Source: Thiolapillus brandeum (GTDB lineage Bacteria > Pseudomonadota > Gammaproteobacteria > Chromatiales > Chromatiaceae). From it: DNA of 5,550 nt. Made by a program: the position numbers and the translations under genes. Location of the stretch: contig DRLF01000091.1 of the NCBI GenBank assembly GCA_011051425.1, forward strand, positions 1-5,550. Reading direction: 5' to 3'. The notes beneath the pieces were generated by a model that made no database searches, was not told the DNA's origin, and saw only the letters and a list, made by a program, of their open reading frames with translations. Of this stretch, positions 1 through 5,528 are shown piece by piece; within the stretch, counting starts at the first letter, position 1, and every line of letters begins with the position of its first letter.

Positions 1-1
1 G

Positions 2-229
2 CCCATTCGTCCTGCCGTTGTGGAAGTGAAAACACGGCTGAAATCGGATCTGGGGCGCCTGCTGCTGGCAAACAGCATTACACTCACGCCCGGAACCCTC
101 ACTATCGATATCAAAGGCGATCATATTCTCGTGCATTGGGTGGATTGCGCGCCCGGCACGGATCTGGACACTGCAACGGCTGAAATCGTCGGGCAATTCG
201 AATCTCATCTGCTGGAGTTCCTCTATTGA
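2..229 (+). CDS. mnhE: MnhE/MrpE antiporter subunit E, C-terminal part (5'-truncated by window edge)
   Basis: This is the last 75 codons of a gene that begins before the window. The reading frame is open back to base 2, so the GTG at 20 is probably an internal valine and not the start. The visible part is the cytoplasmic domain that follows the membrane helices of subunit E. It contains the family motif around ANSITLTPGTLTIDI (residues 24-38 of the fragment), then a short beta-rich stretch ending in HWVDC, and an acidic C-terminus. MrpE proteins are usually about 160 aa, so roughly half is present. MrpE is a non-catalytic membrane subunit of the Mrp complex and corresponds to MbhA in archaeal Mbh. 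Its stop codon overlaps the start of mnhF by 4 bases (TTGA), so it is the upstream member of the same operon. The identification rests on the SITLTPGTL motif and on the mnhF and mnhG genes that follow. Confidence 0.92.
   Translation, partial: PIRPAVVEVKTRLKSDLGRLLLANSITLTPGTLTIDIKGDHILVHWVDCAPGTDLDTATAEIVGQFESHLLEFLY
214..217 (+). promoter_or_regulatory. Ribosome binding site of mnhF, supports TTG start
   Basis: GGAG lies 8 bases before the TTG at 226, inside the end of mnhE. No ATG or GTG is placed to match it, so it decides the unusual TTG start of mnhF. Confidence 0.7.
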
Positions 230-492
230 ACCTGAATATTGCAGAGTACCTGGCTCTGGGCCTGATGGGTGCTGCCCTGCTGCTGAGCCTGTACCGCCTG
301 CTGCGGGGGCCTTCTGCGGTGGACCGTGTGGTGGCGGCGGATACGCTTTCCGTGATCATCACAGGTGGTATCGCCATGCTGGCATGGCTGCTGCACAGCG
401 TGCTCTACCTCGACGTGGCGCTGGTCTATGGGGTACTGGCCTTCATTGGCACCGTTGCTGTTGCGCGAACTATCGAAGGTGGCCGCCCGTGA
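226..492 (+). CDS. mnhF: MnhF/MrpF antiporter subunit F
   Basis: This is a complete 88-aa, three-helix membrane protein, the usual size for MrpF (MbhB in archaeal Mbh). Helix 1 is about residues 6-24. It is followed by the family signature RLLRGPSAVDRVVAADTLS (24-42) with aspartates D33 and D39. Helix 2 is about 41-60. Helix 3 starts with YLDVALVYGVLAFIGT (61-76) and carries D63. MrpF is a small subunit of the Mrp complex required for assembly and activity in studied bacteria. The start is TTG at 226, which overlaps the mnhE stop as TTGA and has GGAG 8 bases upstream. The stop overlaps the GTG start of mnhG as GTGA. The TTG start and the 4-base overlaps suggest translation coupled to the upstream gene. 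The family call is firm from the two signature motifs. Confidence 0.95.
   Translation: MNLNIAEYLALGLMGAALLLSLYRLLRGPSAVDRVVAADTLSVIITGGIAMLAWLLHSVLYLDVALVYGVLAFIGTVAVARTIEGGRP
475..479 (+). promoter_or_regulatory. Ribosome binding site of mnhG, supports GTG start
   Basis: GAAGG lies 9 bases before the GTG at 489, inside the end of mnhF. It favours the GTG start, which gives a product of normal MrpG length. The ATG at 384 in the same frame would add 35 residues of non-MrpG, Arg/Cys-rich sequence. Confidence 0.6.
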
Positions 493-803
493 GGTATGTT
501 GGTGATTTCTTCCTGCTGCTGGGCGCAGCCTTCATGCTGCTCGGTGCGCTCGGGCTGGTCAGGATGCCGGACGTGTACAACCGGATTCAGGCCGCAGCCA
601 AGTCCGCAACCCTGGGCGCTATCGCTCTTCTGCTGGGGCTGGCTTTTCTGCAGCCGGGCTGGTGGGCCAAGCTGTTGCTGATTGGCCTGTTTATCCTGTT
701 TACCAACCCGGTGGGCTCATCGACCATAGCCCGTGCGATTCACCTGGCCGGTGTCCGTCCCTGGCAGGTAACGGCGAAGGAAAAACTGGAGGACAGGTCA
801 TGA
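489..803 (+). CDS. mnhG: MnhG/MrpG antiporter subunit G
   Basis: This is a complete 104-aa protein with three membrane helices (about residues 4-24, 39-55 and 58-74) and a short charged tail. The diagnostic MrpG motif is RMPDVYNRIQAAAKSATLG (25-43), close to the family consensus R-x-PDVY-x-R-x-HAA-x-K-x-x-TLG. A second motif, FTNPVGSSTIARAIHLAG (71-88), matches the conserved region near the C-terminus. MrpG (MbhC in Mbh) is a small membrane subunit needed for a functional complex. The start is GTG at 489, overlapping the mnhF stop (GTGA), and the protein then begins MRYVGDFF, as usual for the family. The same frame is open upstream to an ATG at 384, but that part is antiparallel to known MrpG sequence and overlaps mnhF heavily, so it is rejected. 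The stop overlaps the next ATG (ATGA). Confidence 0.95.
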   Translation: MRYVGDFFLLLGAAFMLLGALGLVRMPDVYNRIQAAAKSATLGAIALLLGLAFLQPGWWAKLLLIGLFILFTNPVGSSTIARAIHLAGVRPWQVTAKEKLEDRS

Positions 804-1066
804 TGACAATGGTCGTGGCGGTGCTGGTCGTTCTCATGCTGGCAACAGCCTTGCTGGTACTGGTGACGCCCAACATGATCGCTGCAGTGGCAGCGTCTTC
901 AGCCGTATCTCTGGTCGTGTCGGTGCTGTTCGTCATGCTGCGTGCACCGGATGTTGCCATGACGGAAGCAGCCGTGGGAGCGGGACTGTCTGCCATGGTG
1001 CTGGCGCTGGGGCTGCGCCGTCTGGGTTTGTGGAAACTGGACAACCGGGAGAAAGACGATGCGTAA
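800..1066 (+). CDS. DUF4040 / MbhD-type subunit (equivalent of part of the MrpA C-terminus)
   Basis: This is an 88-aa membrane protein with three predicted helices: about residues 2-22, 25-48 and 52-72. The hallmark is LRAPDVAMTEAAVGAGLS (47-64), the DUF4040 motif that is found in archaeal MbhD and also near the C-terminus of full-length MrpA. D51 and E56 are the charged residues in it, and a buried acidic residue here is typical of the family. Here the module is a free-standing gene, whereas in Bacillus-type Mrp it is fused to the large NuoL-like MrpA domain. The start is ATG at 800, which overlaps the mnhG stop and has GGAGG at 788-792, 7 bases upstream. ATGs at 803 and 809 fit the spacing less well. 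The frame is open upstream to 662, but that part is not family-like. The last 8 bases overlap the following gene. Confidence 0.9.
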   Translation: MMTMVVAVLVVLMLATALLVLVTPNMIAAVAASSAVSLVVSVLFVMLRAPDVAMTEAAVGAGLSAMVLALGLRRLGLWKLDNREKDDA

Positions 1067-1745
1067 TCTGATTTCCCTGCTCTTTGTCGGCGGCCTGGTC
1101 TTTCTGTTGCTGGTGCTGACGCTGCAGGCTCCCTTTGCCGAGGGGCCGATGCTGGTGGGCAAGGGCATTCTGCAACAGGGAACGGAAGAAACCGGCACAG
1201 CCAACCTGGTCACTTCCGTGGTGCTGGGTTACCGGGGTTATGACACTCTGGGCGAACTTTCCATTCTGTTTACGGCGGCGTTGGCACTGGGTGTGGTGCT
1301 GGGAAGGCGCCGTCCGGAAGCGCCACGGGATCTCGAGGCGGGACTGGTGCTGCGTGCCAGCAGCGATCTGCTTTTCCCCCTGCTGCTGGTAGTGGGGCTG
1401 TACATCATCCTCCACGGTCATCTCACCCCCGGCGGCGGTTTTCAGGGCGGCGTGATTCTTGCGGCAGCATTTTTTCTGCCGGTGCTGGCACGACCCTCCC
1501 AGCGCATCAGCCATGCCGGCCTGATGGCACTGGAGGCGCTTGCAGGCGCTGCATTCATCATCATCGGACTGTTGGCCATGAGGCATGGTGGACAGTTTCT
1601 GCAGCCCCTCCTGGACAAAGGCCAGCTGGGCAGCCTGTTGTCCGGAGGTACGCTGCCCCTGTTGTATATCGCTGTTGGCGTGAAGGTGGGCGCTGAACTG
1701 GCGGGGTTGCTGGTGCGTCTGGGTGATGCGGAGGCGGACAGTTGA
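1059..1745 (+). CDS. mnhB: MbhE-like domain fused to MnhB/MrpB antiporter subunit B
   Basis: This 228-aa protein has two modules. Residues 1-85 match the MbhE-like end of MrpA: a first helix at about 3-22, an AEGP-containing loop, then ANLVTSVVLGYRGYDTLGE (48-66) with D62 and E66 leading into a helix at 67-82. Residues 98-220 are MnhB/MrpB, with ASSDLLFPLLLVVGLYIILH (100-119), the signature HGHLTPGGGFQGG (119-131), further helices at about 105-118, 128-145, 153-175 and 198-219, and GVKVGAELAG (207-216) near the end. MrpB alone is usually about 140 aa, and the extra length is the MbhE module. The start is ATG at 1059 with GGGAG at 1047-1051, 7 bases upstream, overlapping the previous gene by 8 bases. 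The stop overlaps the TTG start of mnhC. The subunit acts in the membrane arm of the complex. Both domain assignments rest on clear motifs. Confidence 0.92.
   Translation: MRNLISLLFVGGLVFLLLVLTLQAPFAEGPMLVGKGILQQGTEETGTANLVTSVVLGYRGYDTLGELSILFTAALALGVVLGRRRPEAPRDLEAGLVLRASSDLLFPLLLVVGLYIILHGHLTPGGGFQGGVILAAAFFLPVLARPSQRISHAGLMALEALAGAAFIIIGLLAMRHGGQFLQPLLDKGQLGSLLSGGTLPLLYIAVGVKVGAELAGLLVRLGDAEADS
1730..1734 (+). promoter_or_regulatory. Ribosome binding site of mnhC, supports TTG start
   Basis: GGAGG lies 7 bases before the TTG at 1742, the same spacing seen at most other genes of this operon. The next candidate start, GTG at 1757, has no comparable site, so TTG is preferred. Confidence 0.7.
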
Positions 1746-2206
1746 ATCAGCTTCCAGTGGAGTATCTTTTTTTCGTGGGCGCCATTGGCCTGGTGGGTAT
1801 TGGTGTCGCAGGGATGCTGCTCTGCCGCAACCTGTTCCGGGTGCTGCTGGCGCTGGTGATCGCCGAGGCCGGCGCGAACCTGCTGCTGGTGCTCACCGGT
1901 TACCGCTGGGACGCCGTGGCGCCTATCGTCCTACCGGGAATGCCTGCAGGCACGACCATGGTCGATCCCGTACCCCAGGCGCTGGTGCTGACAGCTATCG
2001 TCATCGGTGTCGGCATACAGGCATTTGCGGTGGCTGTACTGATCAAAATCTATCATGGTTATGGCAGCCTGGATCGCCGCCGCCTGGCGGCCATGCTGGA
2101 TCGGGACATGAATGAGCTGGCGGGAGTCGGACCGGGGCGCAGCCCCGAAGCACCCGCTGGCAAACGGCCGTTTCCCCCACCGGAACAGCAGGAGGGCAGA
2201 TCATGA
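1742..2206 (+). CDS. mnhC: MnhC/MrpC antiporter subunit C (NuoK-like)
   Basis: This is a complete 154-aa protein related to the complex I subunit NuoK. It has three helices: about residues 8-27, 33-52 and 79-103. Helix 2 contains LVIAEAGANLLLVLTGY (38-54) with a buried glutamate, E42. Helix 3 begins with the MrpC signature DPVPQALVLTAIVIGVGIQA (75-94). The start is TTG at 1742, supported by GGAGG 7 bases upstream and by the TTGA overlap with the mnhB stop. Residues 107-154 form a hydrophilic, arginine- and proline-rich tail. MrpC is commonly about 110-120 aa, so this tail is longer than usual, and its function is not evident. In Mrp and Mbh complexes this subunit sits next to the antiporter-like D subunit, which is the next gene here. 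The stop overlaps that gene as ATGA. Confidence 0.93.
   Translation: MNQLPVEYLFFVGAIGLVGIGVAGMLLCRNLFRVLLALVIAEAGANLLLVLTGYRWDAVAPIVLPGMPAGTTMVDPVPQALVLTAIVIGVGIQAFAVAVLIKIYHGYGSLDRRRLAAMLDRDMNELAGVGPGRSPEAPAGKRPFPPPEQQEGRS
2190..2195 (+). promoter_or_regulatory. Ribosome binding site of the MrpD-type gene
   Basis: AGGAGG, a near-perfect anti-16S match, lies 7 bases before the ATG at 2203 and inside the mnhC tail. It is the strongest site in the window and fixes the start. Confidence 0.7.
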
Positions 2207-3651
2207 ATGCTGTCGCTCTGCTGGTTGTTCTGCCGCTGCTGGCGGCTTTTCTGACACCAAGCCTGGGACGGGTATCGGGGCTTGCTGCAAAACTGTTGGG
2301 ACCCGCTGTGCTGCTGTTCTGCCTGGGGCTGGTGTGGCACTACAGTACCGGTGACGGCCTGCCGTTTTCCATCGCCCTGGGCGGTTTTCTGCCTCCCCTG
2401 GGCATCAACCTGTATGTGGACAGCCTGGCACTGCTGTTTGCCGGTATCGTGTTTCTGCTGGTATTGCTCGCCTGGCCCTGGGGTGATGGCAGCAGGGAAC
2501 AGTATGCCCTGCTCATGCTGCTGGCGGGCTCATCGGCCGCGCTTGCCCTGTCCGGTGACCTCTTCAATATCTTCGTTTTCTATGAACTGGGCGCGGTCGC
2601 TTCCTTTGGTCTGGTCGTTTCTGCCGGTACACGCGCTGCGCATCTGGCCACTTTCCGCTATCTGCTGATCAGCGGGTTGGGTTCGGTGCTTTTCCTGCTG
2701 GGCGTCGCCATCGTCTATATCAATACAGGTACGCTCAACCTGGCGCACCTGGCTACCCTGGCACCCCAGTCGCTGAACAATATTCAAGGCCTGGTGGCCT
2801 TCGTCCTCATTCTGCTCGGTGTGGGCGTCAAGGCCGAACTCTTCCTGGTGAACAGCTGGGTGCCGGAAGTGTACGCCACCGCGCCGGGCTGGGTTTCCGG
2901 TCTGCTGGCGGGTATTGTTTCCAAGCTGGCAATACTGGTTCTGTTACGCTTGCTGATCCTCGTGTTCGATTTTCCCGATGCGCACAATCTGTTGCTGCTG
3001 TTGGGTGTCGCCGGATTTGTCAGCGGGGAACTGGCTGCCTGGTGGGCCAGGGATTTCCGGCGGCTGCTGGCGTTTTCGTCCATTGGCCAGCTGGGGCTGG
3101 TATTCATCGGTTTCAGCATCAGCGGGCAGGCCGGCGTGATGGCGGGGCTGGCGGTCGCCCTGCACCATGTACTCGTCAAGCCGGCGCTCTTTTACCTGGC
3201 TGAATCCTGGGGTGGTGCATTGGGCCGCCTGCGGGGTGCGGGCGGAAGATCCCCTCTGGCTGCAGCGGTATTTGTCCTGTTTGCCCTGTCGCTGATCGGT
3301 GTGCCACCGTTGCCTGGATTCTGGGCCAAGATGCTGGTGATCATGGGGCTCGCAGGAGAGGGAGGCAATCTGCAGATCACGGCTATCGCCGCCGTACTGG
3401 TGGTCACGGTGGTGGAAGCTGCCTACCTGCTGCGCCTCGTGGGCAGTTTCTATGCCGGTGATGGCCCGGAGGCTGTGCCCTCGAAACAGGGGCCCGGGGA
3501 TATCTCCCGCGCCCTGCTGTTCGCTGTTGGGCTGCTGTTGGCTATGGTATTCGTATTGCCTTTGGGCGACTGGCTGTCATCCGTGAGTGGTGAGGCGATG
3601 AATGTGCCGCACTATGTGGCGGTGGTGCTTCAGCGGGGAGAGCTCCAATGA
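2203..3651 (+). CDS. mnhD: MnhD/MrpD proton-conducting antiporter subunit (first of two)
   Basis: This 482-aa polytopic protein of the NuoL/M/N antiporter superfamily has the usual length for MrpD and about 14 membrane helices. The proton-path residues can be placed. The TM5 glutamate is E128, in SGDLFNIFVFYELGAVASF. The TM7 lysine is K210, in GVKAELFLVNSWVPEVYATA. The TM8 lysine is K241 (GIVSKLAIL). The central HHVLVKPALFYL motif has H322 and K326. The TM12 lysine is K377 (PPLPGFWAKMLVI). The GDLFN-FVFYE block is specific to the D-type branch. At the place where most relatives have FPLH-x-WLP, this protein has FLVNSWVP, so the TM7 histidine is an asparagine (N217). The start is ATG at 2203, overlapping the mnhC stop. 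The protein probably translocates protons, coupled to cation transport or to a redox module. MbhH/MbxH is an equally fitting name if the downstream genes prove to be redox subunits. Confidence 0.93.
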   Translation: MNAVALLVVLPLLAAFLTPSLGRVSGLAAKLLGPAVLLFCLGLVWHYSTGDGLPFSIALGGFLPPLGINLYVDSLALLFAGIVFLLVLLAWPWGDGSREQYALLMLLAGSSAALALSGDLFNIFVFYELGAVASFGLVVSAGTRAAHLATFRYLLISGLGSVLFLLGVAIVYINTGTLNLAHLATLAPQSLNNIQGLVAFVLILLGVGVKAELFLVNSWVPEVYATAPGWVSGLLAGIVSKLAILVLLRLLILVFDFPDAHNLLLLLGVAGFVSGELAAWWARDFRRLLAFSSIGQLGLVFIGFSISGQAGVMAGLAVALHHVLVKPALFYLAESWGGALGRLRGAGGRSPLAAAVFVLFALSLIGVPPLPGFWAKMLVIMGLAGEGGNLQITAIAAVLVVTVVEAAYLLRLVGSFYAGDGPEAVPSKQGPGDISRALLFAVGLLLAMVFVLPLGDWLSSVSGEAMNVPHYVAVVLQRGELQ

Positions 3652-5519
3652 CTGACTATGATCTGCTGCTGACCGCTTCTCTGGGAGCAGTGCTGTTCAT
3701 GCTGATGGCGGGCAACCGTGCTTTCGCCGGCTGGGTGGGTGTGGCTTTCTATGCGCTCATGGGCTGGTTCCTGGCCGAGATGTCGCCCCTGGTGTATGCC
3801 CATGCTGCCCCTGTCGTTTCCTCCATGGGTTTCAGTATGGGAGGGCAGGCTGTCGCCTGGCAGCTGGATGCCGTGGGCTGGTATTTTGCGGTCATTACCG
3901 TCGGTGCGGCTCTTGCGGTCACCTGGTTCAGTGCCGGGGTCTGGGGCCGTGATTACCAGGCCAAAGGCGGTAATCTCCGGCTGCTGAATGTATCCCTGGC
4001 GATGAATGTGTCGACCATGATGCTGTTTCTGGGCAGTGCCGACATGCTGTCCCTGTTCATTGGCTGGGAGCTGGTCAGCTGGAGCAGCTTTTTGCTCATG
4101 GCCAGCGGCAGGCATACCGTGAAGTATGCATTGCGCTATGTTATCTATGCCATGGCAGGTGCCATGGCTGTGATGGGAGCCATGGCCCTTGTCTGGAATG
4201 CGGCGGGCAACCTGAGTTTCACCGGCCTGCAGTCAGCAGTTACTCATATGAGCACGGTCCCGTTGTGGACTTTGGTGCTGCTGCTGTTTTTCGGTTTCGG
4301 CATCAAGATGGCTGTCCTGCCGTTCCATTTGTGGCAGGCCAATGCCTATGCCTTCCTGCCGGGACCGGCGAGCGCATTTCTCGGCGCCATTTCTTCCCGC
4401 ATGGGCCTGTTTGCTGTTCTGGTGGTGCTGATCAGGCTGCTGGGTATCGTCAAGCTGGAAAGCCTGTCCATCGTAGGCAGCTTTTCCGCGCGGGACCTGC
4501 TTGCCTGGGTGTCCCTGCTGACGCTCATCATTCCCACCTTTATCGCGCTGCGACAGTATGATGCCCGGCTGCTGCTGGCCTGGCATGGTATCGGGCAGGG
4601 CGGTTACATGCTCATCGGTGTACTGGTGGGAACGGAAATGGGGGCTGCGGGTGGCCTGATGCATGTGTTCAACTATGCCACCTGTCAGGCTATCCTTTTT
4701 CTGTCTGTAGCGGCAGTGATGTACCGCACGGGAACTGCCGACCTGAACAAGATGGGCGGCCTGGTGGCGCGTATGCCACTCACTTTCCTGGTATTGCTGT
4801 TCGGCATCATCGGTCTTGCGGGACTGCCGCCCATGAATGCTTTCGTATCCAAGTTGCTCATATACCGTTCCCTGGTGAGCGAAGGCATGCCCCTGCTGTT
4901 CGTCGGCACCATCGTGGGCACGCTGGGCACGGTGCTGTCGGTTTTCAAGCTGATACACAACATCTTTCTCGGCCAGTTGCGTGTCGAACACGAGCAGATC
5001 CATGAAGTGCCATGGAGCATGATGCTGCCCATGCTGCTGGTCGCAGGCCTGGTATTCGTGACCGGCGTGATGCCGGGCCTGGTGCTGGAGTGGGTGGCCG
5101 CGGTGCAGACCAGCCTGGGGCTGGATCCTGTGCATTATGTGCTGGGCGGGGTAAAGGTACAGGACAGCCAGGTGGATATGATTTGGATAACCGGCGTGCT
5201 GTTTGCCGGTGTGGGTATCGCTGCCCTGATTTTCTTCGGCCTGGGTAACAGATCCAAGCGGGTGCATCAGCTCGACAATTACGCCGGCGGGCACTTTCTC
5301 ACCGCGGATATCCGCTATCAGTACACCGACCATTTCTATGCCGGGCTGATGCATCATATCGGCTCCTGGTACCGCGGCAGTTTCCGCTGGGCGGAAGAAG
5401 CGGTGACCACTGCGGTGGAAACCCTGTCCATACTCGCAAACCGCCTGGTACGGCAGGAGGTGCCGGCCTTTTCAATGCTGGTGATGGCGGTACTGTTCAT
5501 GGTCTGGGCCATCTACTGA
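3648..5519 (+). CDS. Second antiporter-like subunit (MrpA/MrpD/MbhH'-like, NuoL superfamily) with C-terminal extension
   Basis: This 623-aa protein is a second, clearly different member of the proton-conducting antiporter superfamily. It has about 14 core helices, one more at about residues 511-532, an amphipathic stretch (about 535-600) and a last helix at 605-622. Canonical residues kept are the TM5 glutamate E141 (FIGWELVSWSSF), the TM7 lysine K220 (FGIKMAVLPFHLW, with H227) and the TM12 lysine K402 (GLPPMNAFVSKLLIY). Departures are arginine R251 at the TM8 lysine position (ISSRMGLF), and FNYATCQAILFL (341-352) where relatives have NH-xxx-K-A-x-LFL. Residues 544-565 recall the D-x-CG...QYT region at the end of HyfB/HycC-type subunits. 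The start is ATG at 3648, overlapping the previous stop (ATGA), with GGGGAG at 3635-3640. It may fill the NuoL-like role of the MrpA N-terminal domain, or that of MbxH'. The family is certain and the exact subunit name is not. Confidence 0.88.
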   Translation: MTDYDLLLTASLGAVLFMLMAGNRAFAGWVGVAFYALMGWFLAEMSPLVYAHAAPVVSSMGFSMGGQAVAWQLDAVGWYFAVITVGAALAVTWFSAGVWGRDYQAKGGNLRLLNVSLAMNVSTMMLFLGSADMLSLFIGWELVSWSSFLLMASGRHTVKYALRYVIYAMAGAMAVMGAMALVWNAAGNLSFTGLQSAVTHMSTVPLWTLVLLLFFGFGIKMAVLPFHLWQANAYAFLPGPASAFLGAISSRMGLFAVLVVLIRLLGIVKLESLSIVGSFSARDLLAWVSLLTLIIPTFIALRQYDARLLLAWHGIGQGGYMLIGVLVGTEMGAAGGLMHVFNYATCQAILFLSVAAVMYRTGTADLNKMGGLVARMPLTFLVLLFGIIGLAGLPPMNAFVSKLLIYRSLVSEGMPLLFVGTIVGTLGTVLSVFKLIHNIFLGQLRVEHEQIHEVPWSMMLPMLLVAGLVFVTGVMPGLVLEWVAAVQTSLGLDPVHYVLGGVKVQDSQVDMIWITGVLFAGVGIAALIFFGLGNRSKRVHQLDNYAGGHFLTADIRYQYTDHFYAGLMHHIGSWYRGSFRWAEEAVTTAVETLSILANRLVRQEVPAFSMLVMAVLFMVWAIY

Positions 5520-5521
5520 GG
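5518..5521 (+). promoter_or_regulatory. Ribosome binding site of the next gene
   Basis: GAGG overlaps the stop codon of the 623-aa gene. It lies 4 bases before the ATG at 5526 and 7 bases before the ATG at 5529. Seven bases is the spacing used by most genes in this operon, which favours 5529. Confidence 0.55.
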
Positions 5522-5528
5522 ATCGATG

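Noticed and set aside
20..22. GTG at 20 as the start of a short gene
   Set aside because: The frame is open upstream to the window edge and the product is the C-terminal half of MnhE, so this is probably an internal codon.
384..488. Upstream extension of mnhG to the ATG at 384
   Set aside because: The added 35 residues (Arg/Cys/Trp-rich) overlap mnhF out of frame and do not look like MrpG. GTG at 489 has a ribosome site and gives the normal length.
662..799. Upstream extension of the DUF4040 gene to the ATG at 662
   Set aside because: The extra 46 residues are out of frame with mnhG and unlike the family. GGAGG at 788-792 points to ATG 800.
933..1586. Minus-strand open frame of 217 codons opposite the DUF4040 and MnhB genes
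   Set aside because: It has antisense-type composition (Gln/His-rich) and covers two genes with clear family motifs on the other strand.
2133..2147. GC-rich hairpin as an intrinsic terminator
   Set aside because: It has only a 6-bp stem, lies within mnhC coding sequence and has no T-run after it. The next gene overlaps mnhC and must be co-transcribed.
3630..4115. Minus-strand open frame of 161 codons
   Set aside because: It is a shadow of the start of the 623-aa gene, with low-complexity polar composition and no motif.
4233..5357. Long minus-strand open frame of 374 codons opposite the 623-aa gene
   Set aside because: Its translation is rich in His, Gln and Arg, as expected for the antisense of a leucine/CTG-rich membrane protein. 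It has no recognisable domain, and the sense gene is unambiguous.
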